DNA of 64,000 nucleotides from Yoonia maricola (GCF_002797915.1 NZ_PGTY01000003.1:372001-436000); one strand, 5' to 3'. Shown: positions 27,531 through 35,764, numbered from the stretch's first letter. Notes: a model not told the origin generated them from the sequence alone. A program made the numbers and translations.

Positions 27531-27986
27531 ATGCGTAAATTCATGGTCGTATTGGACGATAGCCGCGAGTGCTTGAACGCCATGCGCTTTGCCGCAATGC
27601 GCGCGTCGCATACAGGCGGTGGCGTGGCCGTTCTGGCCATTATTCCACCGGATGAATTCAACCACTGGATCGGTGTGGGCGAGATTATGCGCGCCGAGGC
27701 GCGCGAACGCATTGAAGTGCACTTCGAAGTCTTCGCCAAGTGGATGCGTGACAAACAAAACGTCGATCCAGAGCTGATCATCCGCGAAGGTGAACCGCTG
27801 AACGAAATCATTTCCCATGTGAATGAAGACCCCGAAATCGGCGTTCTTGTTCTTGGCGCAAGCGATGACAACAAGGGGCCGGGCCCACTGGTCACCCAAC
27901 TGAGCAAGCAATCCGGCAGCCTGCCGATCCCGGTCACGATTGTACCCGGTGATCTATCGAAAGAACGGCTCGAAGCAATTACCTAA
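27531..27986 (+). CDS. Universal stress protein (UspA family)
   Basis: A 151-residue single-domain Usp protein. It starts with the beta-strand and Asp typical of the family (KFMVVLDDSRECLNAMRFAA) and has the strand VLVLGASDD toward the end, in place of the ATP-binding GxxGxGG loop seen in ATP-binding members, so ATP binding is uncertain. Usp proteins act in the cytoplasm in stress and energy-limitation responses through ill-defined mechanisms. The ATG at 27531 is preceded by AGAGGGAG. Stands alone between ilvE and nfuA; a small hairpin (CGCAGC/GCTGCG, 27456-27470) follows ilvE without a T-run. Confidence 0.85.
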   Translation: MRKFMVVLDDSRECLNAMRFAAMRASHTGGGVAVLAIIPPDEFNHWIGVGEIMRAEARERIEVHFEVFAKWMRDKQNVDPELIIREGEPLNEIISHVNEDPEIGVLVLGASDDNKGPGPLVTQLSKQSGSLPIPVTIVPGDLSKERLEAIT

Positions 27987-27998
27987 GCTGTGCATACA

Positions 27999-28017
27999 GT
28001 TTAGAATCATTCCAAAC
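27999..28017. promoter_or_regulatory. Irr-type iron control element (ICE) in the nfuA promoter
   Basis: The 19-bp dyad GTTTAGAATCATTCCAAAC is symmetric at eight of nine base pairs and closely matches the TTTAGAA-N3-TTCTAAA type sequence bound by Irr, the iron/heme-responsive Fur-family regulator of alphaproteobacteria (pattern recalled from the literature). It ends 2 nt before a TTGACA -35 box, so binding should block the nfuA promoter. Irr typically acts when iron is scarce, which fits repression of an Fe-S cluster carrier. Confidence 0.6.
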
Positions 28018-28019
28018 CC

Positions 28020-28050
28020 TTGACACTTGGGCGCGCGAGGCGCATATCTA
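28020..28050 (+). promoter_or_regulatory. Predicted nfuA promoter
   Basis: A perfect -35 box TTGACA at 28020-28025 and a -10-like TATCTA at 28045-28050. The 19-bp spacer is longer than ideal, and CATATC at 28043-28048 gives 17 bp with a poorer match. Transcription would begin about 20 nt before the ATG at 28076. Confidence 0.5.
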
Positions 28051-28075
28051 AAGCCTGACAAAAAAGGTTGGCCCC

Positions 28076-28639
28076 ATGTTCATCCAGACTGAATCAACAC
28101 CAAACCCTGCAACGCTCAAATTTCTGCCCGGCCAGAACGTGTTGGAGGTCGGCACGGCTGATTTCCCAAGCCTTGAAGCCGCAGAAAGCTCACCCCTTGC
28201 AAAGCGCGTTTTCGCGGCTGGCGGTGTGACTGGTGTTTTCTTCGGCATCGATTTTGTGACGGTCACAAAGGCAGATGACGTAGAATGGGACCACATCAAA
28301 CCCGGCATTCTGGGCGCGATTATGGAGCATTATCAGTCGGGCCAATCGGTCATGGCAGAAGATCATAAGCCCGCCAGCGGCCATGCAGAACATACCGGCG
28401 AAGACGGTGAGATCGTGGGCCAGATCAAAGAACTGCTCGACACACGCGTACGCCCTGCGGTGGCGCAAGATGGTGGCGATATCACATTCCACGGATTCGA
28501 GCGCGGCATCGTCTATCTGCACATGCAAGGCGCATGTGCTGGTTGCCCATCATCCACGCTAACCCTGAAAATGGGGATCGAAAACCTGCTGCGCCACTAC
28601 ATCCCAGAGGTGGTCGAGGTGCGGCCCGTTGCAGCCTAA
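28076..28639 (+). CDS. nfuA: NfuA-type Fe-S cluster carrier (NifU family)
   Basis: A 187-residue cytoplasmic Fe-S scaffold/carrier. The N-terminal Nfu_N domain (residues 1-88; FIQTESTPNPATLKFLPGQ) resembles mitochondrial NFU1 and the C-terminal NifU-like domain (110-187) carries the cluster-binding C154-x-x-C157 in GACAGCPSSTLTLK. It delivers [4Fe-4S] clusters to client enzymes such as aconitase or lipoate synthase. The downstream tsaB begins inside the end of this gene (11-nt overlap), suggesting nfuA-tsaB-rimI form one transcript. The upstream Irr-like dyad suggests iron-dependent control. This Nfu type differs from E. coli NfuA, whose N-terminal domain is a degenerate A-type scaffold. Confidence 0.92.
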   Translation: MFIQTESTPNPATLKFLPGQNVLEVGTADFPSLEAAESSPLAKRVFAAGGVTGVFFGIDFVTVTKADDVEWDHIKPGILGAIMEHYQSGQSVMAEDHKPASGHAEHTGEDGEIVGQIKELLDTRVRPAVAQDGGDITFHGFERGIVYLHMQGACAGCPSSTLTLKMGIENLLRHYIPEVVEVRPVAA

Positions 28640-29204
28640 ACCAACCGTCCTGGCATTTGATACATCGGCGGCGCATTGCGCCGCCGCTTTGCTGTTGGGC
28701 GACCGTGTTGTGACCCGCGTAGACGAAATGGCCAAGGGGCAAGCCGAACACCTGATGCCCATGTTGGAAGAGATGTTGGCAGGTGAAAATCTGACATGGC
28801 GCGACCTCGATGGGATCGGCGTCGGTGTCGGTCCCGGCAACTTCACCGGCATCCGCATTGCGGTATCCGCAGCACGCGGACTGGCCCTCGGGCTTGGCAA
28901 ACCAGCGATCGGTGTGAATGGATTTGAGGCGCGAGCATTGGGTGAAGACCTGCCGTTTACGGCAACGATTCCAGCACCGCGTGACCAATCCTACGTTCAG
29001 GCATTTCAGGCAGACGACACAGCGGACCCTGCGCAGATAGACCAACCGGCAGGCCTCCAGAAACCTGCGGCCAACCTCATCGCAGCCGTCGCCCGCATCG
29101 CCGCATCACGCCTGAAAGATGAAGCCGCGCGCCCCGCCCCGCTCTACATCCGCAGCGCAGATGCCGCACCGCCGCGTGATCCAGCCCCTGTACTGCTCCC
29201 ATGA
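28629..29204 (+). CDS. tsaB: tRNA threonylcarbamoyladenosine biosynthesis protein TsaB
   Basis: A 191-residue ASKHA-fold protein that dimerises with TsaD and, with TsaE, completes t6A37 formation in ANN-decoding tRNAs. Typical sequence: VLAFDTSAAHCAAALLLGD at the N-terminus, LDGIGVGVGPGNFTGIRIAVSAARGLALG (the conserved GPGSFTGLR-type motif) in the middle. Start appears to be TTG at 28629, overlapping the nfuA end by 11 nt with GAGGTG upstream; no ATG or GTG precedes the conserved N-terminus. Followed by rimI with a 4-nt overlap, a common pairing. Confidence 0.9.
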   Translation: MQPKPTVLAFDTSAAHCAAALLLGDRVVTRVDEMAKGQAEHLMPMLEEMLAGENLTWRDLDGIGVGVGPGNFTGIRIAVSAARGLALGLGKPAIGVNGFEARALGEDLPFTATIPAPRDQSYVQAFQADDTADPAQIDQPAGLQKPAANLIAAVARIAASRLKDEAARPAPLYIRSADAAPPRDPAPVLLP

Positions 29205-29620
29205 CACCCGATGATATGGCCGCCCTGCATGCCGTTGCATTCAGCACAACACGGGCTTGGTCAGCAGCAGAATTCAACGATCTCCTCGCCCACCCCGGCA
29301 CCCTCGTGAAGGGAGATTGTCAATGCTTTGCCCTACTCCGCATCGTTCTGGACGAAGCTGAAATACTGACGATTGCAACACACCCTACAAAACGGCGGCA
29401 GGGATTGGCGCGCAAAACGCTGTCCGAAAGCGAAGCACAGTCGAAATCGCAAGGCGCTACAAAGGTTTTCCTAGAAGTGGCCGAGGACAACACAAGCGCC
29501 ATCAGCCTCTATACATCCACCGGCTATGCACAAATCGGGCGCCGTCCGGGTTACTATATGCCCAAAGATGGGGCACCTATTGCCGCTTTGGTCTTCGCCA
29601 AGTCACTTACAACAACCTGA
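29201..29620 (+). CDS. rimI: Ribosomal-protein-S18-alanine N-acetyltransferase (GNAT family)
   Basis: A 139-residue GNAT acetyltransferase. The acetyl-CoA pyrophosphate-binding stretch HPTKRRQGLARKTL (Q/RxxGxA type) follows the strand EILTIAT, and the C-terminal VFLEVAEDNTSAISLYTSTGYAQIGRRPGYY matches the RimI signature EVxxxNxxAxxLYxxxGF. Overlap with tsaB (ATGA) supports the RimI call, since tsaB-rimI coupling is common. The substrate would be the N-terminal alanine of ribosomal protein S18. A perfect stem-loop covers its stop codon. Confidence 0.85.
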   Translation: MTPDDMAALHAVAFSTTRAWSAAEFNDLLAHPGTLVKGDCQCFALLRIVLDEAEILTIATHPTKRRQGLARKTLSESEAQSKSQGATKVFLEVAEDNTSAISLYTSTGYAQIGRRPGYYMPKDGAPIAALVFAKSLTTT

Positions 29621-29636
29621 CCCTGCGTCAGGTTGT
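29612..29636 (+). terminator. Stem-loop at the end of rimI
   Basis: Perfect 10-bp stem ACAACCTGAC / GTCAGGTTGT with a 5-nt loop, starting inside the last codons of rimI. No T-run follows, so it is at best a weak or Rho-assisted terminator, or a 3'-end stabiliser. The remaining gap to 29811 should hold the promoter of the transporter operon; no clear hexamers are visible. Confidence 0.45.
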
Positions 29637-29811
29637 GGATAACACTGCATTTTGGCCGCTGGGCAAACGATTATGGCCAAAAAGCAGTTGATCTTCCCTG
29701 CAAGGCAAGGCCTTATCAATTGATGACCGACCTAAGATCGGCTCAGACCTTAACTGAGGGGGCCTGTATCGCCCGCAAAAGACCTCGCGTAACGACCTGG
29801 GAGAAATATCA

Positions 29812-30807
29812 ATGACACTTATGCACAAATTCCTTGGCGCATCTGCCGCACTGGCGCTGACAGCCGGAACTGCCGTTGCAGATCCTGCCATCCTGTTCGA
29901 TCTTGGCGGCAAGTTCGACAAATCCTTCAACGAAAGCGCCTATAACGGGGCCCAGCGTTGGGCCGAAGAAACTGGCGGTTCTTACGCTGAAGTTGAAATC
30001 CAATCCGACGCACAGCGCGAGCAGGCGATCCGCCGCTTTGCTGAATCTGGTGCAAACCCAATCGTCATGGCAGGCTTTTCATGGGCCACACCACTGGCAG
30101 AGGTCGCAGCCGACTATCCTGACACCAAATTCGCAATCATCGACATGGTTGTTGAGGCGCCAAACGTCCGATCTGTTGTGTTTAACGAGCATGAAGGCTC
30201 TTACCTTGTTGGTATGATGGCGGCGATGGCATCCGAAAGCGGGACAGTCTCTTTCGTCGGCGGCATGGACATCCCACTGATCCGCAAATTCGCATGTGGC
30301 TACGCCCAAGGTGCGATGGCAGTGAACCCAGATGTCACCGTAATCGCGAATATGACAGGCACAACGCCTGCCGCTTGGAACGATCCAGTGAAAGGGTCCG
30401 AACTGACGCTAGCACAGATCAGCCAGGGTTCTGACGTTGTGTTTGCGGCGGCTGGCGGTACAGGTGTTGGCGTTCTGCAAACGGCAGCGGATCAGGACAT
30501 TTTGTCGATTGGTGTGGACGCCAACCAAAACTACCTGCACCCGGGTGAGGTGCTGACATCCATGATGAAACGCGTGGATAACGCGGTTTATGAAGCCATG
30601 TCGCAAGGCGAAGACCTTGAGGTCGGCTTTAACGTCATGGGCGTTGCGAACGAAGGTGTGGGCTATGCGCTTGACGAATTCAACGCAGAGCTTGTCCCCG
30701 ATGAGATGAAAGCAACCGTTGACGCAGCGGCGGCGGAAATGGCGGCGGGTACGCTGGCCGTCCACGACTACACATCCGACGAAACCTGCCCAGCGCTCAG
30801 CTTCTAA
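29812..30807 (+). CDS. BMP family ABC transporter substrate-binding protein (purine nucleosides)
   Basis: A 331-residue secreted binding protein. The N-terminal signal peptide (MHKFLGASAALALTAGTAVA, cleavage about residue 23-24) is followed by the BMP/PnrA-type fold: ILFDLGGKFDKSFNESAYNG, VGMMAAMASESGTVSFVGGMDIPL, DVVFAAAGGTGVGVLQTA. This family binds purine nucleosides in several bacteria. A ribosome binding site (GGGAGAAA) precedes the ATG. First gene of a six-gene operon ending with a purine nucleoside phosphorylase, which strongly supports nucleosides as ligand. A terminator-like hairpin directly downstream should let this gene be expressed more than the rest. Confidence 0.92.
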   Translation: MTLMHKFLGASAALALTAGTAVADPAILFDLGGKFDKSFNESAYNGAQRWAEETGGSYAEVEIQSDAQREQAIRRFAESGANPIVMAGFSWATPLAEVAADYPDTKFAIIDMVVEAPNVRSVVFNEHEGSYLVGMMAAMASESGTVSFVGGMDIPLIRKFACGYAQGAMAVNPDVTVIANMTGTTPAAWNDPVKGSELTLAQISQGSDVVFAAAGGTGVGVLQTAADQDILSIGVDANQNYLHPGEVLTSMMKRVDNAVYEAMSQGEDLEVGFNVMGVANEGVGYALDEFNAELVPDEMKATVDAAAAEMAAGTLAVHDYTSDETCPALSF

Positions 30808-30834
30808 AACAACGCTAAGGCCAACATGATAGAG

Positions 30835-30864
30835 GGCCGCGCTGAGAAATCCGCGCGGCCTTTT
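30835..30864 (+). terminator. Attenuating terminator between binding-protein and ATPase genes
   Basis: Stem GGCCGCGC / GCGCGGCC (8 bp, all G-C) with a 10-nt loop, followed by TTTT. It sits in the 80-nt gap inside the operon. Partial termination or mRNA protection here is a common way to make binding protein exceed the membrane components. Confidence 0.7.
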
Positions 30865-30887
30865 GCATAAAAGCAACAGGTGTCCCA

Positions 30888-32492
30888 ATGTCCGACGTAG
30901 CCCCCGCCATTGAACTCAAAGGCATTTCCAAAGCCTTCGGCCCTGTTCAAGCGAACAAAGATATCTCCATCCGCGTGATGCCCGGCACGATCCACGGGAT
31001 CATCGGAGAGAATGGGGCGGGCAAATCGACCCTGATGTCGATTTTATACGGGTTTTATAAGGCTGACGCTGGCGAAATCTTCATTTCTGGTCGCAAAACT
31101 GCAATTCCTGATAGCCAGGCCGCGATTGCGGCAGGCATTGGAATGGTGTTCCAGCACTTCAAACTGGTTGAAAACTTCACGGTTCTCGAAAACGTTATTC
31201 TAGGGGCCGAGGACAGCGGATTGCTACGCCCCTCCCTGTCACGCGCGCGGCGCGAACTGAAAAACCTTGCTGAGGAATACGAGCTCAACGTTGATCCTGA
31301 CGCCCTGATTGAAGAGGTCGGCGTGGGCATGCAACAGCGCGTTGAGATTCTCAAAGCGCTTTACCGCAAAGCCGATATCCTGATCCTTGATGAGCCGACA
31401 GGCGTACTGACGCCAGCTGAGGCCGACCACCTGTTCCGTATTTTGGAGAACCTCAAACGCGAAGGCAAAACCATCATCCTGATCACGCATAAGCTGCGCG
31501 AGATCATGGAAATCACCGATACCGTCAGTGTGATGCGACGCGGAGAGATGACCGCGACCGTCAAAACGTCAGAGACTAGCCCACCTGAACTGGCCGAGCT
31601 GATGGTGGGCCGCAAGGTGCTGCTACGCGTCGATAAAGTGCCCGCACAGATCGGCCGGAAAATTCTTGAAGTCAAAGACCTAAACGTCACCGACGACAAG
31701 GGCGTGCATCGCCTGAAAGGCGTCAGTTTTGACGTGCATGCAGGCGAGATTTTGGGGATCGCGGGCGTGGCAGGGAACGGGCAATCCGAACTGCTGGAAG
31801 TGCTGGGTGGGTACGAAAGGGCCACCGGCTTGGTCAAGATCAACGGTGAAGAGATTGACCTGACCGGCGCCAAGTCAGACGGGCAGAGCCGCCGCGCGCG
31901 CGGGATCAGCCATGTGCCAGAGGACCGTCAACGCGAGGGTTTGATTATGGATTTCCACGCGTGGGAAAACACCGCGTTTGGATATCACCATGACGCAGAG
32001 TACCAGCGTTCTAAACTGTTCATGAACAACGCAGCGATCCGCAAGGATACCGAAGAAAAGATGGCCCGTTTCGACGTGCGCCCGCCCGACCCCACACTAG
32101 AAGCAAAAAGCTTTTCCGGCGGAAACCAACAGAAAATCGTGCTTGCACGGGAGATTGAACAGAACCCGGATTTGCTCTTGATCGGTCAACCAACACGCGG
32201 TGTGGACATCGGCGCGATCGAATTTATCCACCAGCAGATTGTTGCACTTAGGGATCAGGGCAAAGCTATTTTGTTAGTTTCCGTGGAGTTAGAAGAAATT
32301 TTGTCGCTCTCGGACCGCATTGCCGTTATGTTTGACGGAAAAATAATGGGCGAGCGTATGCCTGATAAAACAGACGAAAAAGAGCTCGGGCTTCTCATGG
32401 CGGGTATGACGACCGAACCGCGTGGGCTCCTGCACGAGGCTGTCGAGGCACAGCTTGCGCATGCTGGCGGTGATGCCGGCAAAGAGGTGTAG
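30888..32492 (+). CDS. ABC transporter ATP-binding protein, two fused ATPase domains (nucleoside uptake)
   Basis: A 534-residue RbsA/PnrC-type double ATPase. Domain 1 (about 1-245): Walker A GENGAGKST, Q-loop GMVFQHFKLVENFTV, a degenerate signature (EVGVGMQQRVEI in place of LSGG), Walker B ILILDEPTGVLTP. Domain 2 (about 255-510): P-loop lacking the usual Lys (GVAGNGQSELLE), intact signature SFSGGNQQKIVLARE, and a Walker B in which the catalytic DE is replaced (LLLIGQPTRGVDIG). This asymmetric pair of half-dead sites is the norm in BMP-dependent nucleoside importers. Followed after 3 nt by the first permease. Confidence 0.93.
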   Translation: MSDVAPAIELKGISKAFGPVQANKDISIRVMPGTIHGIIGENGAGKSTLMSILYGFYKADAGEIFISGRKTAIPDSQAAIAAGIGMVFQHFKLVENFTVLENVILGAEDSGLLRPSLSRARRELKNLAEEYELNVDPDALIEEVGVGMQQRVEILKALYRKADILILDEPTGVLTPAEADHLFRILENLKREGKTIILITHKLREIMEITDTVSVMRRGEMTATVKTSETSPPELAELMVGRKVLLRVDKVPAQIGRKILEVKDLNVTDDKGVHRLKGVSFDVHAGEILGIAGVAGNGQSELLEVLGGYERATGLVKINGEEIDLTGAKSDGQSRRARGISHVPEDRQREGLIMDFHAWENTAFGYHHDAEYQRSKLFMNNAAIRKDTEEKMARFDVRPPDPTLEAKSFSGGNQQKIVLAREIEQNPDLLLIGQPTRGVDIGAIEFIHQQIVALRDQGKAILLVSVELEEILSLSDRIAVMFDGKIMGERMPDKTDEKELGLLMAGMTTEPRGLLHEAVEAQLAHAGGDAGKEV

Positions 32493-32495
32493 GTC

Positions 32496-33602
32496 ATGGA
32501 CGTAATGCCAAAGTGGGCCGATGTTGTCCTGATCCCTGTGATTTCTATCCTGCTAGCTGCGATCTTATCGGCGCTTGTGATCCTCGCCATTGGTGAAAAC
32601 CCTTGGGAGGCGCTCAAGCTGATGGTAGACGGGGCCTTGGGCTCGACCTACGGCTGGGGCTATACGCTTTATTACGCAACAAACTTCATCTTTACGGGCT
32701 TGGCCGTGGCTATCGCCTTTCATGCGCGCCTGTTCAACATTGGTGGCGAAGGGCAAGCATTGATCGGCGGCCTAGGCGTTGCAATCATCTGCCTTTTCAT
32801 CCCGTGGCCGCACTGGACGTTTGCATTGCTTGGTGCTGCCATTGGCGCTGCACTTTTTGGCGCAGCATGGGCCGCCATCCCCGCCTTCCTGCAAGCCAAG
32901 CGCGGTAGCCACGTCGTGATTACCACGATCATGTTCAATTTCATTGCAGCCGCTGTCCTAAACTACTTCCTCATCGGCGCGCTTAAAGCCCCGGGGATGG
33001 AGCCTGCAACGGCTAAATTCCCCGAGGCCACGCATCTTCCGTCCTTTCAGGATATGTTCAATTTCGGCGAAACCACGTTCTTTCGTGGCGCACCCGCCAA
33101 CATCACTTTTTTTGTCGCACTGGCCGCATGCGTCGCCCTCTGGGCGCTGATCTGGAAAACGCGACTTGGCTATGAAATCCGATCCTTCGGGCATTCGGAA
33201 ACAGCCGCCAAATACGCGGGCATCAGCCCGACTAAAATTATCATGGTTGCCATGCTTATCTCAGGCGCTCTTGCCGGCATGATGGCCATCAACAACGTAC
33301 AGGGCGAGGCCGAACGGCTGGTCCTGAACGCAGTGGAGGGGGCGGGCTTTATCGGCATCGCCGTCGCACTGATGGGGCGCAGCCATCCTTTCGGGGTGTT
33401 ACTGGCGGCCCTTCTTTTCGGCTTTCTATATCAAGGCGGCGCAGAACTCGCCCTATGGACGTCGATCCCCCGTGAGCTGATTATCGTAATACAGGCATTG
33501 GTAATCCTCTTCACGGGCGCACTGGACAATATGGTGCGCATGCCGCTTGAGCGGCTTTTTCTATCATTGAGGAGAGCAAAAAATGATGGCAGGACAGTAT
33601 AA
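32496..33602 (+). CDS. ABC transporter permease (nucleoside uptake), first subunit
   Basis: A 368-residue integral membrane protein of the BPD_transp_2 (LivH/RbsC-like) family with about nine hydrophobic segments. Characteristic pieces: FNIGGEGQALIGGLGVAII, RGSHVVITTIMFNFIAAAVLNYFL, the cytoplasmic coupling helix region SETAAKYAGISPTKIIMVAMLISGALAG and GFIGIAVALMGRSHPFGVLLAALLFGFL. It pairs with the second permease at 34006 to form the translocation channel. Its last 20 nt overlap the start of the unknown 140-residue gene. Confidence 0.92.
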   Translation: MDVMPKWADVVLIPVISILLAAILSALVILAIGENPWEALKLMVDGALGSTYGWGYTLYYATNFIFTGLAVAIAFHARLFNIGGEGQALIGGLGVAIICLFIPWPHWTFALLGAAIGAALFGAAWAAIPAFLQAKRGSHVVITTIMFNFIAAAVLNYFLIGALKAPGMEPATAKFPEATHLPSFQDMFNFGETTFFRGAPANITFFVALAACVALWALIWKTRLGYEIRSFGHSETAAKYAGISPTKIIMVAMLISGALAGMMAINNVQGEAERLVLNAVEGAGFIGIAVALMGRSHPFGVLLAALLFGFLYQGGAELALWTSIPRELIIVIQALVILFTGALDNMVRMPLERLFLSLRRAKNDGRTV

Positions 33603-34005
33603 AGTGGGTGTCGAAGATGACACCGGCGCAGACCTGGGCTTTGTGCTCAGTTGTCTGGCACTCGGCATGATCACAATGGAAGAACTGCACCAATGGGTGC
33701 ATCATGTCATTGATCAGGCTCCAGCAGGCGATGTACCACCGCATCTTGTCGCACTACTGGCGTTACAAAAACCAACCAGCGTGCTGATGCCCGCCGAAAA
33801 CGTGATGGCCAGGGTTCCACACGACCCTTTCATCACGGATGAGCGGTTTGATGCGATGCTGGGTTTGCAGTTTTTCCTGCGTAACGATCGTACGCAGGCT
33901 GTTGATATCACCCAAGCAGAGGCCGAAGCAGCCCTCAACCGCAATCCAGAGGTTGCGGATCGCTTCTTTACCCTCTTCCCATTTCTGTCGGAGAAAGCTG
34001 CCTAA
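33583..34005 (+). CDS. Uncharacterised 140-residue protein between the two nucleoside permeases
   Basis: No family recognised. It is a soluble, mainly helical, acidic protein (GADLGFVLSCLALGMITMEELHQWVHHVIDQA; FDAMLGLQFFLRNDRTQ; EAEAALNRNPEVADRFFTLFPFL) without signal peptide or membrane segment. It is certainly a gene: it has a good ribosome binding site (GGAGAG, 7 nt before the ATG), overlaps the upstream permease by 20 nt, and its stop directly abuts the next permease ATG. A location between two permease subunits suggests a role in transporter assembly or regulation, or in nucleoside metabolism; there is no sequence evidence to choose between these. Confidence 0.75.
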   Translation: MMAGQYKVGVEDDTGADLGFVLSCLALGMITMEELHQWVHHVIDQAPAGDVPPHLVALLALQKPTSVLMPAENVMARVPHDPFITDERFDAMLGLQFFLRNDRTQAVDITQAEAEAALNRNPEVADRFFTLFPFLSEKAA

Positions 34006-34974
34006 ATGGACTTCGCAACCCTTTTGCAGATGCTGGACGCAACCCTGCGTCTGGCAACCCCGCTTCTTCTGGCCTGCCTTGCAGGCCTCTATTCCGAGCG
34101 GGCCGGTATCTTTGATATCGGGCTAGAGGGTAAGATGTTGGCAGCCGCCTTCTTATCAGCCGCCATCGCTGCCGTGTCTGGCAGCGTCTGGCTGGGGCTT
34201 TTGGCGGGCATCGGCGCGTCTATGATCCTGTCCGCCGTGCACGGGCTGGCCTCAATCACCTTCCGCGGCAATCAATTGATTTCTGGGGTGGCGATTAACT
34301 TTCTGGCGGCGGGTTTGACAGTTGTTATTGCACAAAGCTGGTTCGCTCAAGGTGGGCGAACACCGCAGTTGACCGGCGACGCCCGCTTCAACCCCATCCA
34401 GTTGCCCTTGGCCGAGACGTTGCAAGACGTGCCAATCCTTGGCCCGATCTACTACGAACTGATTTCGGGGCATACGATTCTTGTCTATGTCGCCCTTCTT
34501 ATGGTGCCGCTGACATGGTGGATTCTGTTTCGGACCCGGTTTGGCCTGCGCCTGCGGGCTGTGGGTGAAAATCCAGCTGCCGTTGATACCGCAGGTGTTT
34601 CCGTTATCTGGCTACGTTTCGCGGCCGTCGGTATCTGCGGCATCCTTTGTGGCATTGCTGGCGCCTACCTCGCCACCGCGCTACAAGCCGGTTTTGTGAA
34701 AGATATGAGCGCAGGTCGCGGCTTTATTGCCCTCGCCGCCTTGATCTTCGCCAAGTGGCGGCCGTGGTATGCGCTTTACGCATGCCTGCTTTTTGGTTTT
34801 CTGCAAGCCATGTCCTTGCGCTCAGACGTGATCGAAGGCGTTGTAGGCTTCCAGGTAAACGGCCAGTTCCTTGATGTGCTGCCCTACATCCTAACCGTCG
34901 TCATTCTGGCCGGTTTCGTCGGCAAGGCGATCCCGCCACGCGCCGGGGGCGAGCCTTATGTCAAAGAACGCTGA
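34006..34974 (+). CDS. ABC transporter permease (nucleoside uptake), second subunit
   Basis: A 322-residue BPD_transp_2-family membrane protein with eight or nine hydrophobic segments. Family signatures: LACLAGLYSERAGIFDIGLEGKMLAAAFLSA, GNQLISGVAINFLAAGLTVVIA, the coupling region VGENPAAVDTAGVSVIWLRFAAVGICGILCGIAGAYL and GFIALAALIFAKWRPWYAL. Forms a heterodimeric channel with the permease at 32496. The purine nucleoside phosphorylase gene begins 17 nt before its stop, so uptake and cleavage of the nucleoside are co-translated. Confidence 0.92.
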   Translation: MDFATLLQMLDATLRLATPLLLACLAGLYSERAGIFDIGLEGKMLAAAFLSAAIAAVSGSVWLGLLAGIGASMILSAVHGLASITFRGNQLISGVAINFLAAGLTVVIAQSWFAQGGRTPQLTGDARFNPIQLPLAETLQDVPILGPIYYELISGHTILVYVALLMVPLTWWILFRTRFGLRLRAVGENPAAVDTAGVSVIWLRFAAVGICGILCGIAGAYLATALQAGFVKDMSAGRGFIALAALIFAKWRPWYALYACLLFGFLQAMSLRSDVIEGVVGFQVNGQFLDVLPYILTVVILAGFVGKAIPPRAGGEPYVKER

Positions 34975-35764
34975 AAACCTCGCGGCACAGATCAGAGCAG
35001 CGACTGGCGGTGCTCCGGTACGTATTGGCCTCATCCTCGGCTCTGGCCTTGGGCATATCGCGAACGAAGTCGATGGTGTGGCGATCCCTTATGATAACCT
35101 GCCGGGTTTCCCGCACGCTGGCGTATCTGGCCACAACCCAAACCTCGTGATTGGTAACCTTGAAGGTGTCAGTGTCGCCGTCTTCGGAGGCCGGTCACAT
35201 TACTACGAAAGCGGACGTGGTGATGCGATGCGCCTGCCGCTAGAGGTTCTGAAAGAACTTGGCGTTGATACGATGATCGCAACCAATGCTGCAGGATCCC
35301 TGCAGGCCGATATGCCAACAGGCTCAATCATGTGCCTGTCTGACCATATCAACTTTTCAGGGCTGAATCCTCTGATCGGCGAACTCACGGACGCGCGCTT
35401 TGTGCCAATGAAAGACGCATACGATCCCGAGGTCCGCAAAGGGCTACGTGCCGCCGCAAAAGCAGCCGATGTTGATATGGCCGATGGCGTTTACGCTTGG
35501 TACTCCGGCCCTTCGTTTGAAACCCCGGCCGAAATCCGGGCAATCAAAATGCTAGGCGCAGATGCCGTCGGCATGTCCACAGTTCCCGAAGTCATCCTTG
35601 CACGGTTCCTTGGCCTCAAGGCCGCCGCAATCTCAACCATCACCAATATGGCGGCTGGTATGAGTGACGAGTCGATCAGCCACGAACACACTAAAGCGAT
35701 GGCCCCCATTGGGGCCGCCAAGCTGGAAAAGGTCTTGCGACACTATCTGCGGTCGATTTCGTAA
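34958..35764 (+). CDS. Purine nucleoside phosphorylase, trimeric (PNP/MTAP family)
   Basis: A 268-residue phosphorylase that splits purine nucleosides with phosphate into base and (deoxy)ribose-1-phosphate. Matches the trimeric, mammalian-type PNP family: IGLILGSGLGHIANEVDG (phosphate loop), FPHAGVSGHNPNLVIG, VAVFGGRSHYYESG, the MIATNAAGSL strand, YAWYSGPSFETPAEIRAIKMLGADAVGMSTVPEVILARFLG and ITNMAAGMSDESISHEH. Encoded as the last gene of the nucleoside importer operon, overlapping the second permease by 17 nt. A second, unrelated PNP (hexameric DeoD type) is encoded at 45602, so the genome has both classes. Confidence 0.93.
   Translation: MSKNAENLAAQIRAATGGAPVRIGLILGSGLGHIANEVDGVAIPYDNLPGFPHAGVSGHNPNLVIGNLEGVSVAVFGGRSHYYESGRGDAMRLPLEVLKELGVDTMIATNAAGSLQADMPTGSIMCLSDHINFSGLNPLIGELTDARFVPMKDAYDPEVRKGLRAAAKAADVDMADGVYAWYSGPSFETPAEIRAIKMLGADAVGMSTVPEVILARFLGLKAAAISTITNMAAGMSDESISHEHTKAMAPIGAAKLEKVLRHYLRSIS

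Noticed and set aside
30888-32492. Nucleoside ATPase as a decayed gene because of its missing Walker and signature residues
   Set aside because: The asymmetric degeneracy (first signature, second P-loop Lys and Walker B DE) is normal for the ATPases of BMP-dependent importers.
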